The notes: generated by a model not told the origin, from the sequence alone. DNA of 64,000 nucleotides from Algoriphagus marinus (GCF_001936475.1 NZ_MSPQ01000004.1:1-64000), one strand, 5' to 3'. Positions 34,254 through 43,847 are shown, numbered from the stretch's first letter. Numbers and translations are program-made.

Positions 34254-36143
34254 TTAAAATTCTTTTCTCAATATATCGTTAATCAAATCTTCTTTTAAAC
34301 TTGACGCTGGCTTCAATTTATAATCTGAAATAATTGATTTTAGGTCAGATACTTTCAATGCCTTTAATTCCTTTTCCCTTCTCTTTCTCCCGATTTCAAT
34401 ATTTTCATCAGAAAATAATGAGCCTGAATAGCTTTGATTATTTGGTTCCTTAGGCTCACTTACTACACTTTCACTACTTGATTCGATAGTAGTTGAGTCA
34501 TTTAAATCCTTGTTTTCAATTGTTTTTACAGTGTCTTCTTCATTCTCTGTCTTTGAGATGTTTTCTTTTGCTGCTTTGATATTGTTATCTGCACTCTGTT
34601 CTGATGATTTGCTTTCAATATCAATCTTTTCCGTTTCTTGCTTTTTTATAGTTTGTAAATTAAAATCATCTAACTTTTTCTGAAGCTGTTCAATAATATT
34701 TTGTTTATCTTCTAGCTTACTTGAAAGTTCCGAAATTTTATTCTGATTTATTTTGGTTTCACTTTCATATTCAGATGCTATTTTTTTTGATGTTTCAGAG
34801 AAAATGTATTGAGAGTACTCTCTAAAAAATTCTTCATATTCACTATGTAGTTGCTCTTTAAATAAGTTAGTGTCTAAGGGTAAAAATTTCGGGAGTGATT
34901 TTGAAAGATTCTTTGAAATGATTTCAAATAGCCTATCCCTTTTTTCCAATGATGTACGAAATAATTCGATAAAGAAGTCTTCTTTTTTTTTAAGAATGAT
35001 GGTTTTATCTAAAACTTGGTATGTTACAAATTTTGACTTATTAATTACTTGATCTTCGGCATTATGACACCAATTATCTATATATGAATAAAAGCTTGAT
35101 TGCGATTTATTATTGAATACAAATTGATAAATGCTTTCAATTGTATAATAGTCAATTTTAGAATCAAGTTTGAACTTTACCAATGCTTCAAAATTCTCCG
35201 TCTTGTATTTATTTCTGAATGAAGAATATCCCTTATTGATACCAAAAATTAAGGAGAGACCTTCTTTTCTTTTTTCATTAAAATTGCCTGATACTAAATC
35301 AGAAATAAAAGAATCAGCTTGTTTTCTCTTTCTTGGTCCATAAGTGTCTAGAATTGAAACTAAATAGGTTTGTGTAGTTTCAGGTATTTTGTCAATCTGA
35401 ATAAGTCCATTTTTAGTTTCAATTTTAACATTATCCTTGTGGGCATATTTTGCAACAATTTCACTTGTTATATCTGAATAGATTGTGTCGTGAAAATTTT
35501 TGAATTTACCATTGTCTGTAAATGCAAATTCAAATGCATTTTCTATTTCAACTCCTTGGTCATTTAGTATTTGATGAAAATGCTTATTGATATTTCCTAG
35601 AGTTTTAAAGTAGTGGGTAGGATAATTTTGAAAATCTTCCTTTCCAATTTTCATTAATGCAAAGCCACCCATTATTTGATCAAATTTCTTTAAAAAGTGT
35701 TTCCAATCAACCTGAGTAGGCTTGGTGACTAAATTCTGTAATTCATCTGTAGCTATAGGCTTGTCTTCAGATAGTATTAATATTGTGTCAGGGATAAATG
35801 CCGCACCACTTGTTATATTAAATACAGTATTAGTTTTTTGCTCCTTTTCTGCGAAATAAATTCCCTTGATTCGTGAAATTGGTATTGGCATATCAAAAAG
35901 GAAAAAATTATCAGAGATTTTCTTTGGCATTTCTTCCTTTTCATCAAAAGCAATTTCTATTGAGCAATTTGATTCAGTTGTGAATTTACTTGATGATAGT
36001 AGAAGGTTGTTGTTAAATTTATTTTGAAGGTCTTGATTTCTATTTTCAATGTAGTTGGCTGGTGCAATGATTCCGCTACTCAAATAATGAGCGAGGTTCA
36101 TTGACTTTATCGGCAGGAAGTATATTGTTTTCATTTTACTCAA
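34254..36143 (-). CDS. Large coiled-coil protein with C-terminal SAP-like motif, unknown function
   Basis: The 629-aa protein has an N-terminal about 170 residues (MKTIYFLPIKSMNLAHYLSSG, IIAPANYIENRNQDL) that look like a compact enzyme-like or binding domain but match nothing I can name. The middle is helical. Residues about 460-500 form a coiled coil (NQNKISELSSKLEDKQNII), followed by a Ser/Glu/Lys-rich linker. The last about 38 residues (ELKALKVSDLKSIISDYKLK, then SLKEDLINDIL) match a SAP/LEM-like nucleic-acid-binding motif. It overlaps the helicase gene by 8 nt, so the two are translationally coupled. The central subunit of the island operon is probably this protein. Confidence 0.65.
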   Translation of the reverse strand: MSKMKTIYFLPIKSMNLAHYLSSGIIAPANYIENRNQDLQNKFNNNLLLSSSKFTTESNCSIEIAFDEKEEMPKKISDNFFLFDMPIPISRIKGIYFAEKEQKTNTVFNITSGAAFIPDTILILSEDKPIATDELQNLVTKPTQVDWKHFLKKFDQIMGGFALMKIGKEDFQNYPTHYFKTLGNINKHFHQILNDQGVEIENAFEFAFTDNGKFKNFHDTIYSDITSEIVAKYAHKDNVKIETKNGLIQIDKIPETTQTYLVSILDTYGPRKRKQADSFISDLVSGNFNEKRKEGLSLIFGINKGYSSFRNKYKTENFEALVKFKLDSKIDYYTIESIYQFVFNNKSQSSFYSYIDNWCHNAEDQVINKSKFVTYQVLDKTIILKKKEDFFIELFRTSLEKRDRLFEIISKNLSKSLPKFLPLDTNLFKEQLHSEYEEFFREYSQYIFSETSKKIASEYESETKINQNKISELSSKLEDKQNIIEQLQKKLDDFNLQTIKKQETEKIDIESKSSEQSADNNIKAAKENISKTENEEDTVKTIENKDLNDSTTIESSSESVVSEPKEPNNQSYSGSLFSDENIEIGRKRREKELKALKVSDLKSIISDYKLKPASSLKEDLINDILRKEF

Positions 36144-37173
36144 TTGTTATTGTTTGTCGATTACCAATATTTGGAAAACCGTTTCTGCAAAGTAAGAACA
36201 AATTTGTCTTAGCTCTTGTAAACGCTACATAATAGTCATTTTCCGTTACAACGTTCGGCCTGTTTGCAATATTCCACGAATAGCTGTCAAACTCTGGAAT
36301 AATAACTGTGTCAAATTCTGTTCCTTTTGAAGACTTAAAAGTTGTTACGTGGACGCCTGAAAGTCCTTCAAAATCTTCATTTTCATTCTGATACTTTGAA
36401 ATTTCTATATCCGAATCTAAATTCTCTCTGATTAAACTATAAAAAGTCTCAACTTGTGCCGCAAAAGGTACAAGAATAGCAATGTTATGAGTATCACTAT
36501 TAAAGTCATCTATTATACTTATTATATCATCTATTTGATTGTCTGCTCCCCAACCTAAGTCCACTTTCATAATTGGTTTTAAGCCTGTTTGTCTTGCACC
36601 TATAATTGTGTTTTGTGGAATTAGGAAATTAGGAAATACTGACCTTGTAAATTCTAAAATTTCTCTTGAGTTTCTGAAATTTCTGTTTAAGGTAATTTCT
36701 TCATTAACGCTAAACCTGTTGTCAGTTGAAAACCAATTTAGTAATTCTCTAAGACTCTCGTTAGATAGGTACATACTTTGTCTCTCGTCCGCACCATAAC
36801 TTAGTTTGATGGTATAGTTGAAAAATCGTTGAAATTTTGCCTTTTCTATGTCTTGGCCTTCATCAATTATTATTTCATCATAGTTAGTTGCATTATGTGT
36901 TAACCACCAAAATACTCTATCAATATTTTCGGCCGCATCTTCATCTTGACTTCTAGCGGAAGCTCTTAAATAATGTTCTAGTGTTTTTGTGTATGTTAAT
37001 AATAAGCTGTTACTAACACCTGTTGAGTGGTTTCTAATGTGTCTCCACAAACAAACTACGCTTTTTCCTGTCCCTGGACCACCTGCTAATGCTAAAGGGC
37101 TAGTTTCGTCAACCGCTCTTTGTTGGTCAATTGTTAATTCAGTGATTAACGGTAGATTAAAGTAGTATGGCAT
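36136..37173 (-). CDS. Short superfamily 1 (UvrD/Rep-like) helicase
   Basis: The 345-aa protein has the SF1 signatures in order: Q-motif LTIDQQRAV (13-21), Walker A GGPGTGKS (31-38), Walker B IIIDEGQD (101-108), an arginine segment LNRNFRNSREI, TFKSSKGTEFDTVIIPE (278-294) and YYVAFTRAKTNLFLL (314-328). At under half the length of UvrD it lacks the large 1B/2B insertions, like helicase subunits of multi-gene conflict systems. It should use ATP to move on or remodel nucleic acid. It starts 1 nt after the AlkB-like gene and overlaps the coiled-coil/SAP gene, so the three should be co-translated. Confidence 0.88.
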   Translation of the reverse strand: MPYYFNLPLITELTIDQQRAVDETSPLALAGGPGTGKSVVCLWRHIRNHSTGVSNSLLLTYTKTLEHYLRASARSQDEDAAENIDRVFWWLTHNATNYDEIIIDEGQDIEKAKFQRFFNYTIKLSYGADERQSMYLSNESLRELLNWFSTDNRFSVNEEITLNRNFRNSREILEFTRSVFPNFLIPQNTIIGARQTGLKPIMKVDLGWGADNQIDDIISIIDDFNSDTHNIAILVPFAAQVETFYSLIRENLDSDIEISKYQNENEDFEGLSGVHVTTFKSSKGTEFDTVIIPEFDSYSWNIANRPNVVTENDYYVAFTRAKTNLFLLCRNGFPNIGNRQTITIE

Positions 37174-37174
37174 A

Positions 37175-37789
37175 TTATTTTATTACTCTAAAAGTTAAGT
37201 TAATCCTTTCACTTACAGGCTTTTTTGTTTTTGGTATTTGATGTTGCCAAAAGTGTTGAAGCTCACCCAACATTATAAGAAGGCTGCCGTGGGATAATTG
37301 AATAGATAGTTTTTCTTTAGTGTGAATATGTCTCAGTTGAAATTCTCGTGTAGCTCCAAAATTCACCGATGCTATAATTGGGTTTTTTCCAAGTTCCTTT
37401 TCTGCATCTGTGTGCCAAGAAATTGAATCATTTCCGTTTCGATAACGGTTTAATAAAACGCTATTAAATGAAACATCCGTTTTGGTTTCAACCTTACTTT
37501 TAATTTCGAGTAATTCTTTAGTCCATTGTTTTGGTTTCAAAGTAATTCCCGAAAACGAGTATGGTTTATCATTTTCTCCATACCAAGCTGTTAATCTTGG
37601 AAATAGTAGTTCCTTTCCATACATATTCATTTTTTCTTGTTTCCAATCAATTGTATTTAGAAGCGTTTGAAAATAGTTATCACTCGTAGATTTGTCAAAA
37701 AAATTACTGATATGAAGATACTCACCGTTTTGGATTTGTTTCCTTACAGTGTTAGTCTTTGATGAGTTAAATAAGTTCAATTGTTCCAT
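37175..37789 (-). CDS. AlkB-like Fe(II)/2-oxoglutarate dioxygenase
   Basis: The 204-aa protein contains the metal triad His126-x-Asp128 (SWHTDAE) and His183 (FWQHQIPK), and the 2-oxoglutarate arginine in RINLTFR (residues 195-201). It also has the AlkB-type substrate motif RLTAWYGE...YSFSG and NRYRNGNDSISWH. AlkB enzymes remove methyl or related adducts from DNA or RNA bases by oxidation. It is the first gene of the island operon. Coupling a demethylase with a helicase and a methyltransferase in one operon is unusual. Confidence 0.92.
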   Translation of the reverse strand: MEQLNLFNSSKTNTVRKQIQNGEYLHISNFFDKSTSDNYFQTLLNTIDWKQEKMNMYGKELLFPRLTAWYGENDKPYSFSGITLKPKQWTKELLEIKSKVETKTDVSFNSVLLNRYRNGNDSISWHTDAEKELGKNPIIASVNFGATREFQLRHIHTKEKLSIQLSHGSLLIMLGELQHFWQHQIPKTKKPVSERINLTFRVIK

Positions 37790-38169
37790 TTTAGAATTTA
37801 CGACTTTTGGTGTTGAGAAAATTCAGGCTCTTTTGCTTGCGAAGCGGTCGACTGTGCGTTGAGGCAAACCAATGTGCCTGAATGTGCGGTTGGCTTTCTA
37901 TTTCTGTCGTTCATTTTGTTCACTTTCGTTGTCTTTTTACACTGAGCGATAACGATTGTATACCCGCAACAATTGCGGATTTCTACCCAATTTGGGATGC
38001 TATCCGCAATAGTTCTGATCTATTCTTTTAAAAATCTTGCTCTTAGTTTCGCTTTCCCTAAGCTAGACCTAAAAAAGCTTTTTACAAATCGGTTCCTAAA
38101 AAATTCTTTGATTTTAGTTGATCACTCACTTTATCCTTCTGATTTCAACATCTTGTCGGCTTTTTTTGC
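37790..38169. other. Right border and promoter region of the island
   Basis: It contains GT-rich words (TGTGCGTTGAGGCAAACC, TGTGCGGTTGGCTTTC) like the left border, then TTACACTGAGCGATAACG (37937-37954), the inverted counterpart of 32639-32657. A small hairpin CCGCAA/TTGCGG occurs at about 37964-37978. There is no gene on either strand. The promoter for the leftward operon must lie in the first part. Confidence 0.4.
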
Positions 38170-40035
38170 CTAAAGTCCACGTACAAATTCCAAAAAGACT
38201 TCTTTGTGTAGTTCCAGATTCATATCAGGCGAAAGTGCTACTCGCAAAATATAGTCCTTGTCCACTTCTTTGGTCGTCCCCTGCGTAGAGGTGGCAGGGA
38301 TAGTCCAGTAGCATCCTTTGAGCTGTCCATAACTTACGCAGTATTTGCTTTCGCTTGGAATCTTTTGGATCATCAACTCGATGAGTTGAAGGTTTAAAGC
38401 TCTTTTGTAGGCTTCCCGTTCTTCGGCGGTAGTTCCCTTGGTGGGCAGATCCAAAGAAAACACGGATGGGGTAAAACCCTGTGCTGCCAATTCTTCGGAA
38501 ACAAAATTGATTTTAGCACCACGTAGATTTGCGCTGATAAAGTTTACAAATTCACGGGTGTTTCGATAAGCATCCTGAATTCGTTGATTCATCGAGGGCA
38601 GTTGCTTAGCCAGGATTTCCAGTTGAATTGGGGTGGCTTCGTTGTCACAAAGCTGGAGATGCAGGTCTATTTTGGGCATCAGGGCTTTCGCTTTTTTATT
38701 GGAAACACAGAAGCCGGCCGTGCACTTTCCACCACTTGGAAATTTGGATCCACTTACATAGGCAATGGTCCGGATTGATGAGAGAATTTCCGATTCACCT
38801 AAGAAATGGAAATTAGGACAGAAAGTTTGATCCAAAATAAATACCGGATCTAAGGCCTGATTTCCAGCGCTCGTAGTACGCGACTTACTTAACACCTCTT
38901 TTAACTTTTGAAGATCAGGAACTTCTACCCGTGGGTTGGTCGGGATCTCGACGATGATGTAAGGAATAGCATCTTCCTTCGCAATTTGGTCCAATACGAT
39001 GTCAATGCTCCGCACCATATCGTTGCCCCCATCCACTGGCAAATCCACGACTTCCACCTGATCAATACAGGCAGCTACTCGTCTGGCTTGATCATTTGTT
39101 CCGCCGTAGCAATTGGGAGGAATGACGAGTTTGATTGCCTTTCCCGGATGCTGATCCAAAGCTTCATGCACCAATCCCATGACAATCGCATATTGCATGG
39201 AAAGACCGCTTGAAGCTACTACAGCTCGGATGTCCGAACCGGTAATTTCTTGGATAGATGCCAAGACTGATGCTTTAGCTGCCGCTGCATCATGATCAGT
39301 TTCCGCACTTTTTTGAGAAGCTTTTCCCAGCAATTGGTATAAAGCAATCAAGGTATTTGCCGGAGTCATGGCAATGGTCTCTCTTCGTCTTACGTGCTGT
39401 ATTTCGGAAATATAGCCATCATTCTGCGCTCCGTTTACCAAAATCAGACTTCCGAGTTGGGACTGAATCTGGATAAAAAAATCAATGTTTGGCAAGAGCT
39501 TGAACTCGAATCTAGTATCAGTTGATGAAATAAAAACGGTAGATTCATTGGCTTCTTTGCTAACCTGCTTTGCATTTTCGACTTGCTTCAATTCGAAATG
39601 ATAGCCGTACACTCGCCGTACTAGTTCCGCATCAAAAAAGTCAGGTAACTCACCCTTATAAAAGATTTTGGTTTTTTTATTGGCTAGTAGGTTCTTTCTC
39701 AGAATAGCCAAAATTGGGGCTGTTCGAGAAGAAAAGCTGATGACATTTTCCGGTTTGAGCTGATTCAATTTGGCTAAGGTCCATTCCAGTACGCAAGACA
39801 AGGGATGGCCTAATCGGATGTAGTCGTAGGAGGTAGGCAGTGCGACCAATGCCGCTCCAAGGTTTTCCGGAGCTGTTTGGTATTGATTAAAAAGACTTTC
39901 AAATGCTGTTAAGAATTGAGTTTTGGCTAATTTTTCATCGTAAATATCCAGGCGATGGGTGGTCAGATTTAGCCAGTCAGCTGGCATTTGTTCCAAAACA
40001 AGTTCAATAAAATTCAGGATTTTTTCGTCTTTCAT
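38170..40035 (-). CDS. PLP-dependent Cys/Met metabolism-type enzyme
   Basis: The 621-aa protein is fold-type I. The PLP-lysine segment is SGSKFPSGGKCTAGF, with an upstream EIPTNPRVEVPDLQKL and VFILDQTFCPNF (the Asp that pairs with the pyridine N). This is the pattern of cystathionine gamma-synthase/beta-lyase relatives. It is longer than the usual about 400 residues because of an about 200-residue N-terminal extension. It is cytosolic and probably acts in sulfur amino acid metabolism, with the exact reaction unassigned. No SAM-type riboswitch is visible upstream. Confidence 0.8.
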   Translation of the reverse strand: MKDEKILNFIELVLEQMPADWLNLTTHRLDIYDEKLAKTQFLTAFESLFNQYQTAPENLGAALVALPTSYDYIRLGHPLSCVLEWTLAKLNQLKPENVISFSSRTAPILAILRKNLLANKKTKIFYKGELPDFFDAELVRRVYGYHFELKQVENAKQVSKEANESTVFISSTDTRFEFKLLPNIDFFIQIQSQLGSLILVNGAQNDGYISEIQHVRRRETIAMTPANTLIALYQLLGKASQKSAETDHDAAAAKASVLASIQEITGSDIRAVVASSGLSMQYAIVMGLVHEALDQHPGKAIKLVIPPNCYGGTNDQARRVAACIDQVEVVDLPVDGGNDMVRSIDIVLDQIAKEDAIPYIIVEIPTNPRVEVPDLQKLKEVLSKSRTTSAGNQALDPVFILDQTFCPNFHFLGESEILSSIRTIAYVSGSKFPSGGKCTAGFCVSNKKAKALMPKIDLHLQLCDNEATPIQLEILAKQLPSMNQRIQDAYRNTREFVNFISANLRGAKINFVSEELAAQGFTPSVFSLDLPTKGTTAEEREAYKRALNLQLIELMIQKIPSESKYCVSYGQLKGCYWTIPATSTQGTTKEVDKDYILRVALSPDMNLELHKEVFLEFVRGL

Positions 40036-40138
40036 AGTGATGAATTAAGCTTAGCGGCTAGCAAATATCAATAGCTTTTACATAAAAATGGTTCAGGTTG
40101 GTTCCAGAGATGTCCACTGTTTACTTTTTTGAGACCAG

Positions 40139-40768
40139 CTAGTTTGATTTTTCAAGTTTTAGGGAGGACTCTAAAAAGTCTTCGTGTTTGGTAAAATAAT
40201 CCAGTCCCAAAACCAAAAACATCGAACAGATGATAGACACCTTTTGTATAATGGCCAATAATCCCCAATCTCCATAGCCGTATAAGAACATGGTCAAGTA
40301 AAAAAGAGCTAGGGAAACTATACTGGCGAATTTGAAAAAGTGGAGCTTTGTTTTCAAAAGATGTACCGTGATATAGAATAAGCCGAGCAAAAAAAGTGAG
40401 CCCGACAAGATCACCATCAAGTCATGTAGGGGAGTTGCTATTAAAAATGTAAACACAATGTTGACAAGGCCCACCAGATTTAAGACTTTAGAAGAGCCTT
40501 TTGAAGGCATCTTTTTGGACATTTTGAGAAAAAAAATGCCGTAAGCTAGGGATTGGAAAGCTATCCCCGCCAAAGCCCAAGGTTGGGAGCTATTTTCTGA
40601 GCCATTTATCGCTCTGGCTTCAAATAAGTTGCTGAAAAAATTCTTTGACCAATCAAAGCCAATTGCATTTTGGTCAAATAATGATCCACCGGGGTAGACT
40701 ATGGTGGCTATAACGATTAGAACCGTAGAAATGGCTAGACAAATCAAAACCGAGTGTTTTTTTATCAT
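40139..40768 (-). CDS. Six-helix membrane protein (DUF998-like)
   Basis: The 209-aa protein has about six hydrophobic helices. Features are YPGGS after the first helix, a short charged loop (KMSKKMPSKGSSK) and LHDLMVILSGSLFLLGLFY. Size and helix spacing resemble DUF998 proteins. No catalytic motif is seen. It is followed on the same strand by a DoxX-like gene, separated by a terminator. Confidence 0.6.
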   Translation of the reverse strand: MIKKHSVLICLAISTVLIVIATIVYPGGSLFDQNAIGFDWSKNFFSNLFEARAINGSENSSQPWALAGIAFQSLAYGIFFLKMSKKMPSKGSSKVLNLVGLVNIVFTFLIATPLHDLMVILSGSLFLLGLFYITVHLLKTKLHFFKFASIVSLALFYLTMFLYGYGDWGLLAIIQKVSIICSMFLVLGLDYFTKHEDFLESSLKLEKSN

Positions 40769-40844
40769 TTTTCTACCAGTTGAATTTGCTCATATCCAAA
40801 TCTAAAATCTCTTTTTCAAAATTCCATTCAAAAAAAAATTGAGT

Positions 40845-40879
40845 TAAAAAAACGCATTCGATGGAGATCAAATGCGTTT
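40845..40879 (-). terminator. Terminator of the DoxX-like gene
   Basis: Read on the minus strand: AAACGCATT, an 11-nt loop, AATGCGTTTTTTT. It begins about 23 nt after the stop of the gene at 40902. Confidence 0.8.
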
Positions 40880-40901
40880 AGTAGATGAAACTGGTAAAGC
40901 C

Positions 40902-41312
40902 TTAATGTCTGGGACGAATCGGAGCCATCTTAACTCTTCCCCAGGCAATAAAATATGCGATGCCGGTCAACACGATATTAAACCCTAATGATGGGTATTC
41001 GCCTCTCGCGATATGAAAGATTACTGACAATACCATAATTGCAATCAGACCGATGGCTGCCCAAACCGTTAGAGATGGTTTGATTCGAAACAATGAGGGC
41101 AAAATTAAACCTAGACCGCCTAAAACCTCTGAAATCCCTATAAATCTCAGGAGTGCCATCGGAAGATCTCCTGCCCAGGGCATTAATTCAATGAGTACTT
41201 CCATGGGTTGGGTAACTTTTGTAAGCCCCGCCATAATAAATATCGTTGCTAATAATCCTTGTGCGATCCAAAGAACGATGTGGCATACCTTTACGTTTGT
41301 TTGATCCACCAT
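40902..41312 (-). CDS. DoxX family membrane protein
   Basis: The 136-aa protein has four helices and the DoxX look: IFIMAGLTKVTQPMEVLIEL, LLRFIGISEVLGGLGLILPSL, AAIGLIAIMVLSVIFHIARGE. DoxX proteins are quinone-linked or redox-associated membrane subunits. It is monocistronic with its own terminator. Confidence 0.85.
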   Translation of the reverse strand: MVDQTNVKVCHIVLWIAQGLLATIFIMAGLTKVTQPMEVLIELMPWAGDLPMALLRFIGISEVLGGLGLILPSLFRIKPSLTVWAAIGLIAIMVLSVIFHIARGEYPSLGFNIVLTGIAYFIAWGRVKMAPIRPRH

Positions 41313-41662
41313 GTCTTTTTTGTTTAAAGAGAAACATGCAAAAAATTAAGCCTTGAAAGATGTTAGGCTTTAATGTAAGTTAAGAAATTAAAGTGTTTAT
41401 TTCCAGTGAGATAGTTCTTTTTCAAAGAACTTAAGGCATCTTGTAAATTTGAAAAAGTACTTATCCAGGCTATGTTGAACTCAATGAATGATATTTGGAT
41501 AGGTTTTATTTTTTTGAGATTACTTGAAAGTCGAACTCCCTGATGCACTATGTCAAAACGTTCACTTTCAGCTTGTTGATTTCCAATATTATGAAGGAGT
41601 TTATTTTTAAATTTTGGATTTCAAGAATCGGTTTTAGGCTATTTATCGGTAGCTAATTCTCA
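41313..41662. other. Intergenic stretch, no supported gene
   Basis: A 61-codon frame at 41363-41548 (minus) has no family features, and its composition does not favour coding. No RNA or repeat is recognised. Confidence 0.4.
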
Positions 41663-42775
41663 CTATTTCTTCCATCGAGTGAGGTAATAGTAATTAATCT
41701 CATCCGAGTTGCTTTCAACGATATCCAGGATTTTGTCATTATTTAGGTCTGTTAAAATGATGTCATAGGTATCGAATGCGTCCTCTCTTAGCTTGATTTC
41801 TTTCCACTTACTTCCTTTTTCAAAGCTTAAAAAGACAGTATTAGGCTCCTCAGAATTTGCTATCACAATATCGATACTCCCATTCCCATCGATATCTCCA
41901 AAATCCAATGAATAGGAATTCCCTGCAGATGGGTCAAAAACCAGTTTCCTGCTAAAATCCATTTCCTTGCTGCCAAAGTAAATCACATTTGGCTCTTCGA
42001 TGTTAGCCGTGATAATGTCCAAAAACCCATCTTGGTCTACGTCGACGACGCCCACTGATCTGGTCTCGTCAGTTCCGGTTCCAAAGGGAATCTTTTCGGT
42101 AAAATTTAATTTCCCATCATTGAGATAAATGAAATTCTGCTGCCCATCTCGGTTAGCTAGGATCAAATCCATCTTCCCATCCTGATTCATGTCGGCCACA
42201 TCGACATCGATGGTGGAGTCATCCGCTGAGCCAAAATTCAGGGTTTTGGTGAATTCTCCCTTTCCATTGTTGAGGCAGATTTCATTTGCTTTTCCTCGAT
42301 TGTTAATCAAAATATCAATGTCTCCATCCGAATCAATGTCGATTGTTTTGAGATTTCGGGTAGGGGCATAAGGATCCCCAAAACTTCCAGCTTTGCTAAA
42401 ATCACCAAGTCCATCATTAAAATAAATCCCATTTGGAGCCATATCGTTGCCTACGGCAATATCGAGATCACCATCTCCATCAAAGTCTGCTAATTCTGCT
42501 GCATAGCTCGTCTCTTCGATGGTGTCCAATGATTTGGATACGGTGAAGATTCCTTTTCCATTGTTGAAGAAAATCTTATTCACCTCAGGCCAATGTCTAC
42601 CATTGGCAAGCACAATATCGATATCTCCATCCTGATCAATGTCCCCGGCACTGATGGAAGCTGATTTGGCTATACTTCCCCCCAAAACAAGCCGGGAGTT
42701 TGAAACGAATTCAATCTCTTGGGCAAACAATAAACTGGGAAGAATTAGAAAAAGGGATAGGATGAGTTGCTTCAT
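41663..42775 (-). CDS. Secreted FG-GAP/VCBS repeat protein
   Basis: The 370-aa protein has a signal peptide (ending LLFAQE) and about seven FG-GAP-type repeats, each with a calcium-binding DxDxDGDxD loop (DIDQDGDIDIVLANG, DFDGDGDLDIAVGND, DIDSDGDIDILINN, DMNQDGKMDLILAN, DVDQDGFLDIITAN, DIDGNGSIDIVIAN). These form a beta-propeller used in binding or adhesion. There is no enzyme domain and no clear C-terminal sorting signal. It lies next to a metallophosphoesterase lipoprotein gene in the same direction. Confidence 0.9.
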   Translation of the reverse strand: MKQLILSLFLILPSLLFAQEIEFVSNSRLVLGGSIAKSASISAGDIDQDGDIDIVLANGRHWPEVNKIFFNNGKGIFTVSKSLDTIEETSYAAELADFDGDGDLDIAVGNDMAPNGIYFNDGLGDFSKAGSFGDPYAPTRNLKTIDIDSDGDIDILINNRGKANEICLNNGKGEFTKTLNFGSADDSTIDVDVADMNQDGKMDLILANRDGQQNFIYLNDGKLNFTEKIPFGTGTDETRSVGVVDVDQDGFLDIITANIEEPNVIYFGSKEMDFSRKLVFDPSAGNSYSLDFGDIDGNGSIDIVIANSEEPNTVFLSFEKGSKWKEIKLREDAFDTYDIILTDLNNDKILDIVESNSDEINYYYLTRWKK

Positions 42776-42839
42776 GGTAAAATTCTGAGGAATTGGGTTG
42801 AAATTCTAAAGGTCTAGGTTTTCCTGTTTTTAATTTGAG

Positions 42840-43847
42840 TTAAAAGTCTTTTTTAGCTTGATTCAAACTGTCATAAACCACCGCTACGGTACCTGTCTCA
42901 TCCAAAACCCCTTCCATTTTTAAGGTGGTAATAACCGGTTCTTTTGCCATTCTCACTAAAGTGACTTCGTCAAAAGCCATAGTATCTCTTGCATTTTGAG
43001 AACCACCCGTTGTTCCCAGCATGATATAATCCCGACCTAGTCTTTTGCGATGGGAGTAGGAATGGACATGTCCATTAAATACCGTATAGGGCCGATTTGC
43101 CAATAGCGTTTCCAGTCTTGCCAGACCGGTATCGTCTTCATGCTTCCAAAGCGGTTTGTGCATCAAAACAAAAGTCCATTTTACATTCGGGTATTTTTCA
43201 AGCACTGCTTTGTGGTATTCAAACTGGGCCTTGCTCATTCCTCCTAGATTTCGCTCGGACATTTTATAGTAGTCTGATTCCTGGTAGACTCCTTCAATTT
43301 CCCCAGCCATGATTTTTAGGGCTTTCGCTCGGGCTTCGTAGATTTCGATCATGCGTTGCTCTTCATAGTCTTCAGAATCCATCATCAGAAATAGCACGTT
43401 TTCATACACAAAATGATAATAACGACGCCCAAATCGATTTTCCCAGAATTTGCGCATCACCGGGTTGGTGAGGTCATGATTTCCTCCCAGGTGAAAAAAG
43501 GGCATGTTCAAATTTGAAGTTCGTCCGTCGAAGGAATTCCACTCTTTTTCCAGTTGGAGCGTGTCCTCTGTGCCTCCTTCGATCAGATCTCCGACACTTA
43601 GCACAAAGGTTGGATCCAATCGATTCAACTGGCCAACCGCGGTACTGTAGATGTTTGGGCGTTCTCCTCCAGTGAGATCAGAGATAATCGCGAAGGTGAA
43701 ATCTTCCTCCTCGAGTTCAAAAGTTTCACTGGTCCATGGAGTGGGACCGCTGGCTATATCATGCGCAAATTGTGGTTTTTGCTCGGTGGGTGCTTGGCAG
43801 CTAAAACCAAGAATGATGGAAATTAGAACAAAGGGATATGACTTCAT
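42840..43847 (-). CDS. Calcineurin-like metallophosphoesterase, lipoprotein
   Basis: The 335-aa protein has a lipoprotein signal (ISIILGFSCQ). Metallophosphoesterase motifs appear in order: FAIISDLTGG (Asp), LSVGDLIEGG (GDxxxxG), HLGGNHDLT (GNHD), FVLMHKPLW and VFNGHVHSYSHRKR (GHxH). It would hydrolyse a phosphoester in the periplasm; the substrate is unknown. It starts the pair with the FG-GAP protein gene (64-nt gap). Confidence 0.9.
   Translation of the reverse strand: MKSYPFVLISIILGFSCQAPTEQKPQFAHDIASGPTPWTSETFELEEEDFTFAIISDLTGGERPNIYSTAVGQLNRLDPTFVLSVGDLIEGGTEDTLQLEKEWNSFDGRTSNLNMPFFHLGGNHDLTNPVMRKFWENRFGRRYYHFVYENVLFLMMDSEDYEEQRMIEIYEARAKALKIMAGEIEGVYQESDYYKMSERNLGGMSKAQFEYHKAVLEKYPNVKWTFVLMHKPLWKHEDDTGLARLETLLANRPYTVFNGHVHSYSHRKRLGRDYIMLGTTGGSQNARDTMAFDEVTLVRMAKEPVITTLKMEGVLDETGTVAVVYDSLNQAKKDF

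Noticed and set aside
40036..40138. SAM riboswitch upstream of the Cys/Met PLP gene
   Set aside because: No conserved SAM-I or SAM-II core or terminator stem could be found.
41363..41548. 61-aa minus-strand ORF
   Set aside because: No motif, no conserved neighbour arrangement; not enough to call a gene.
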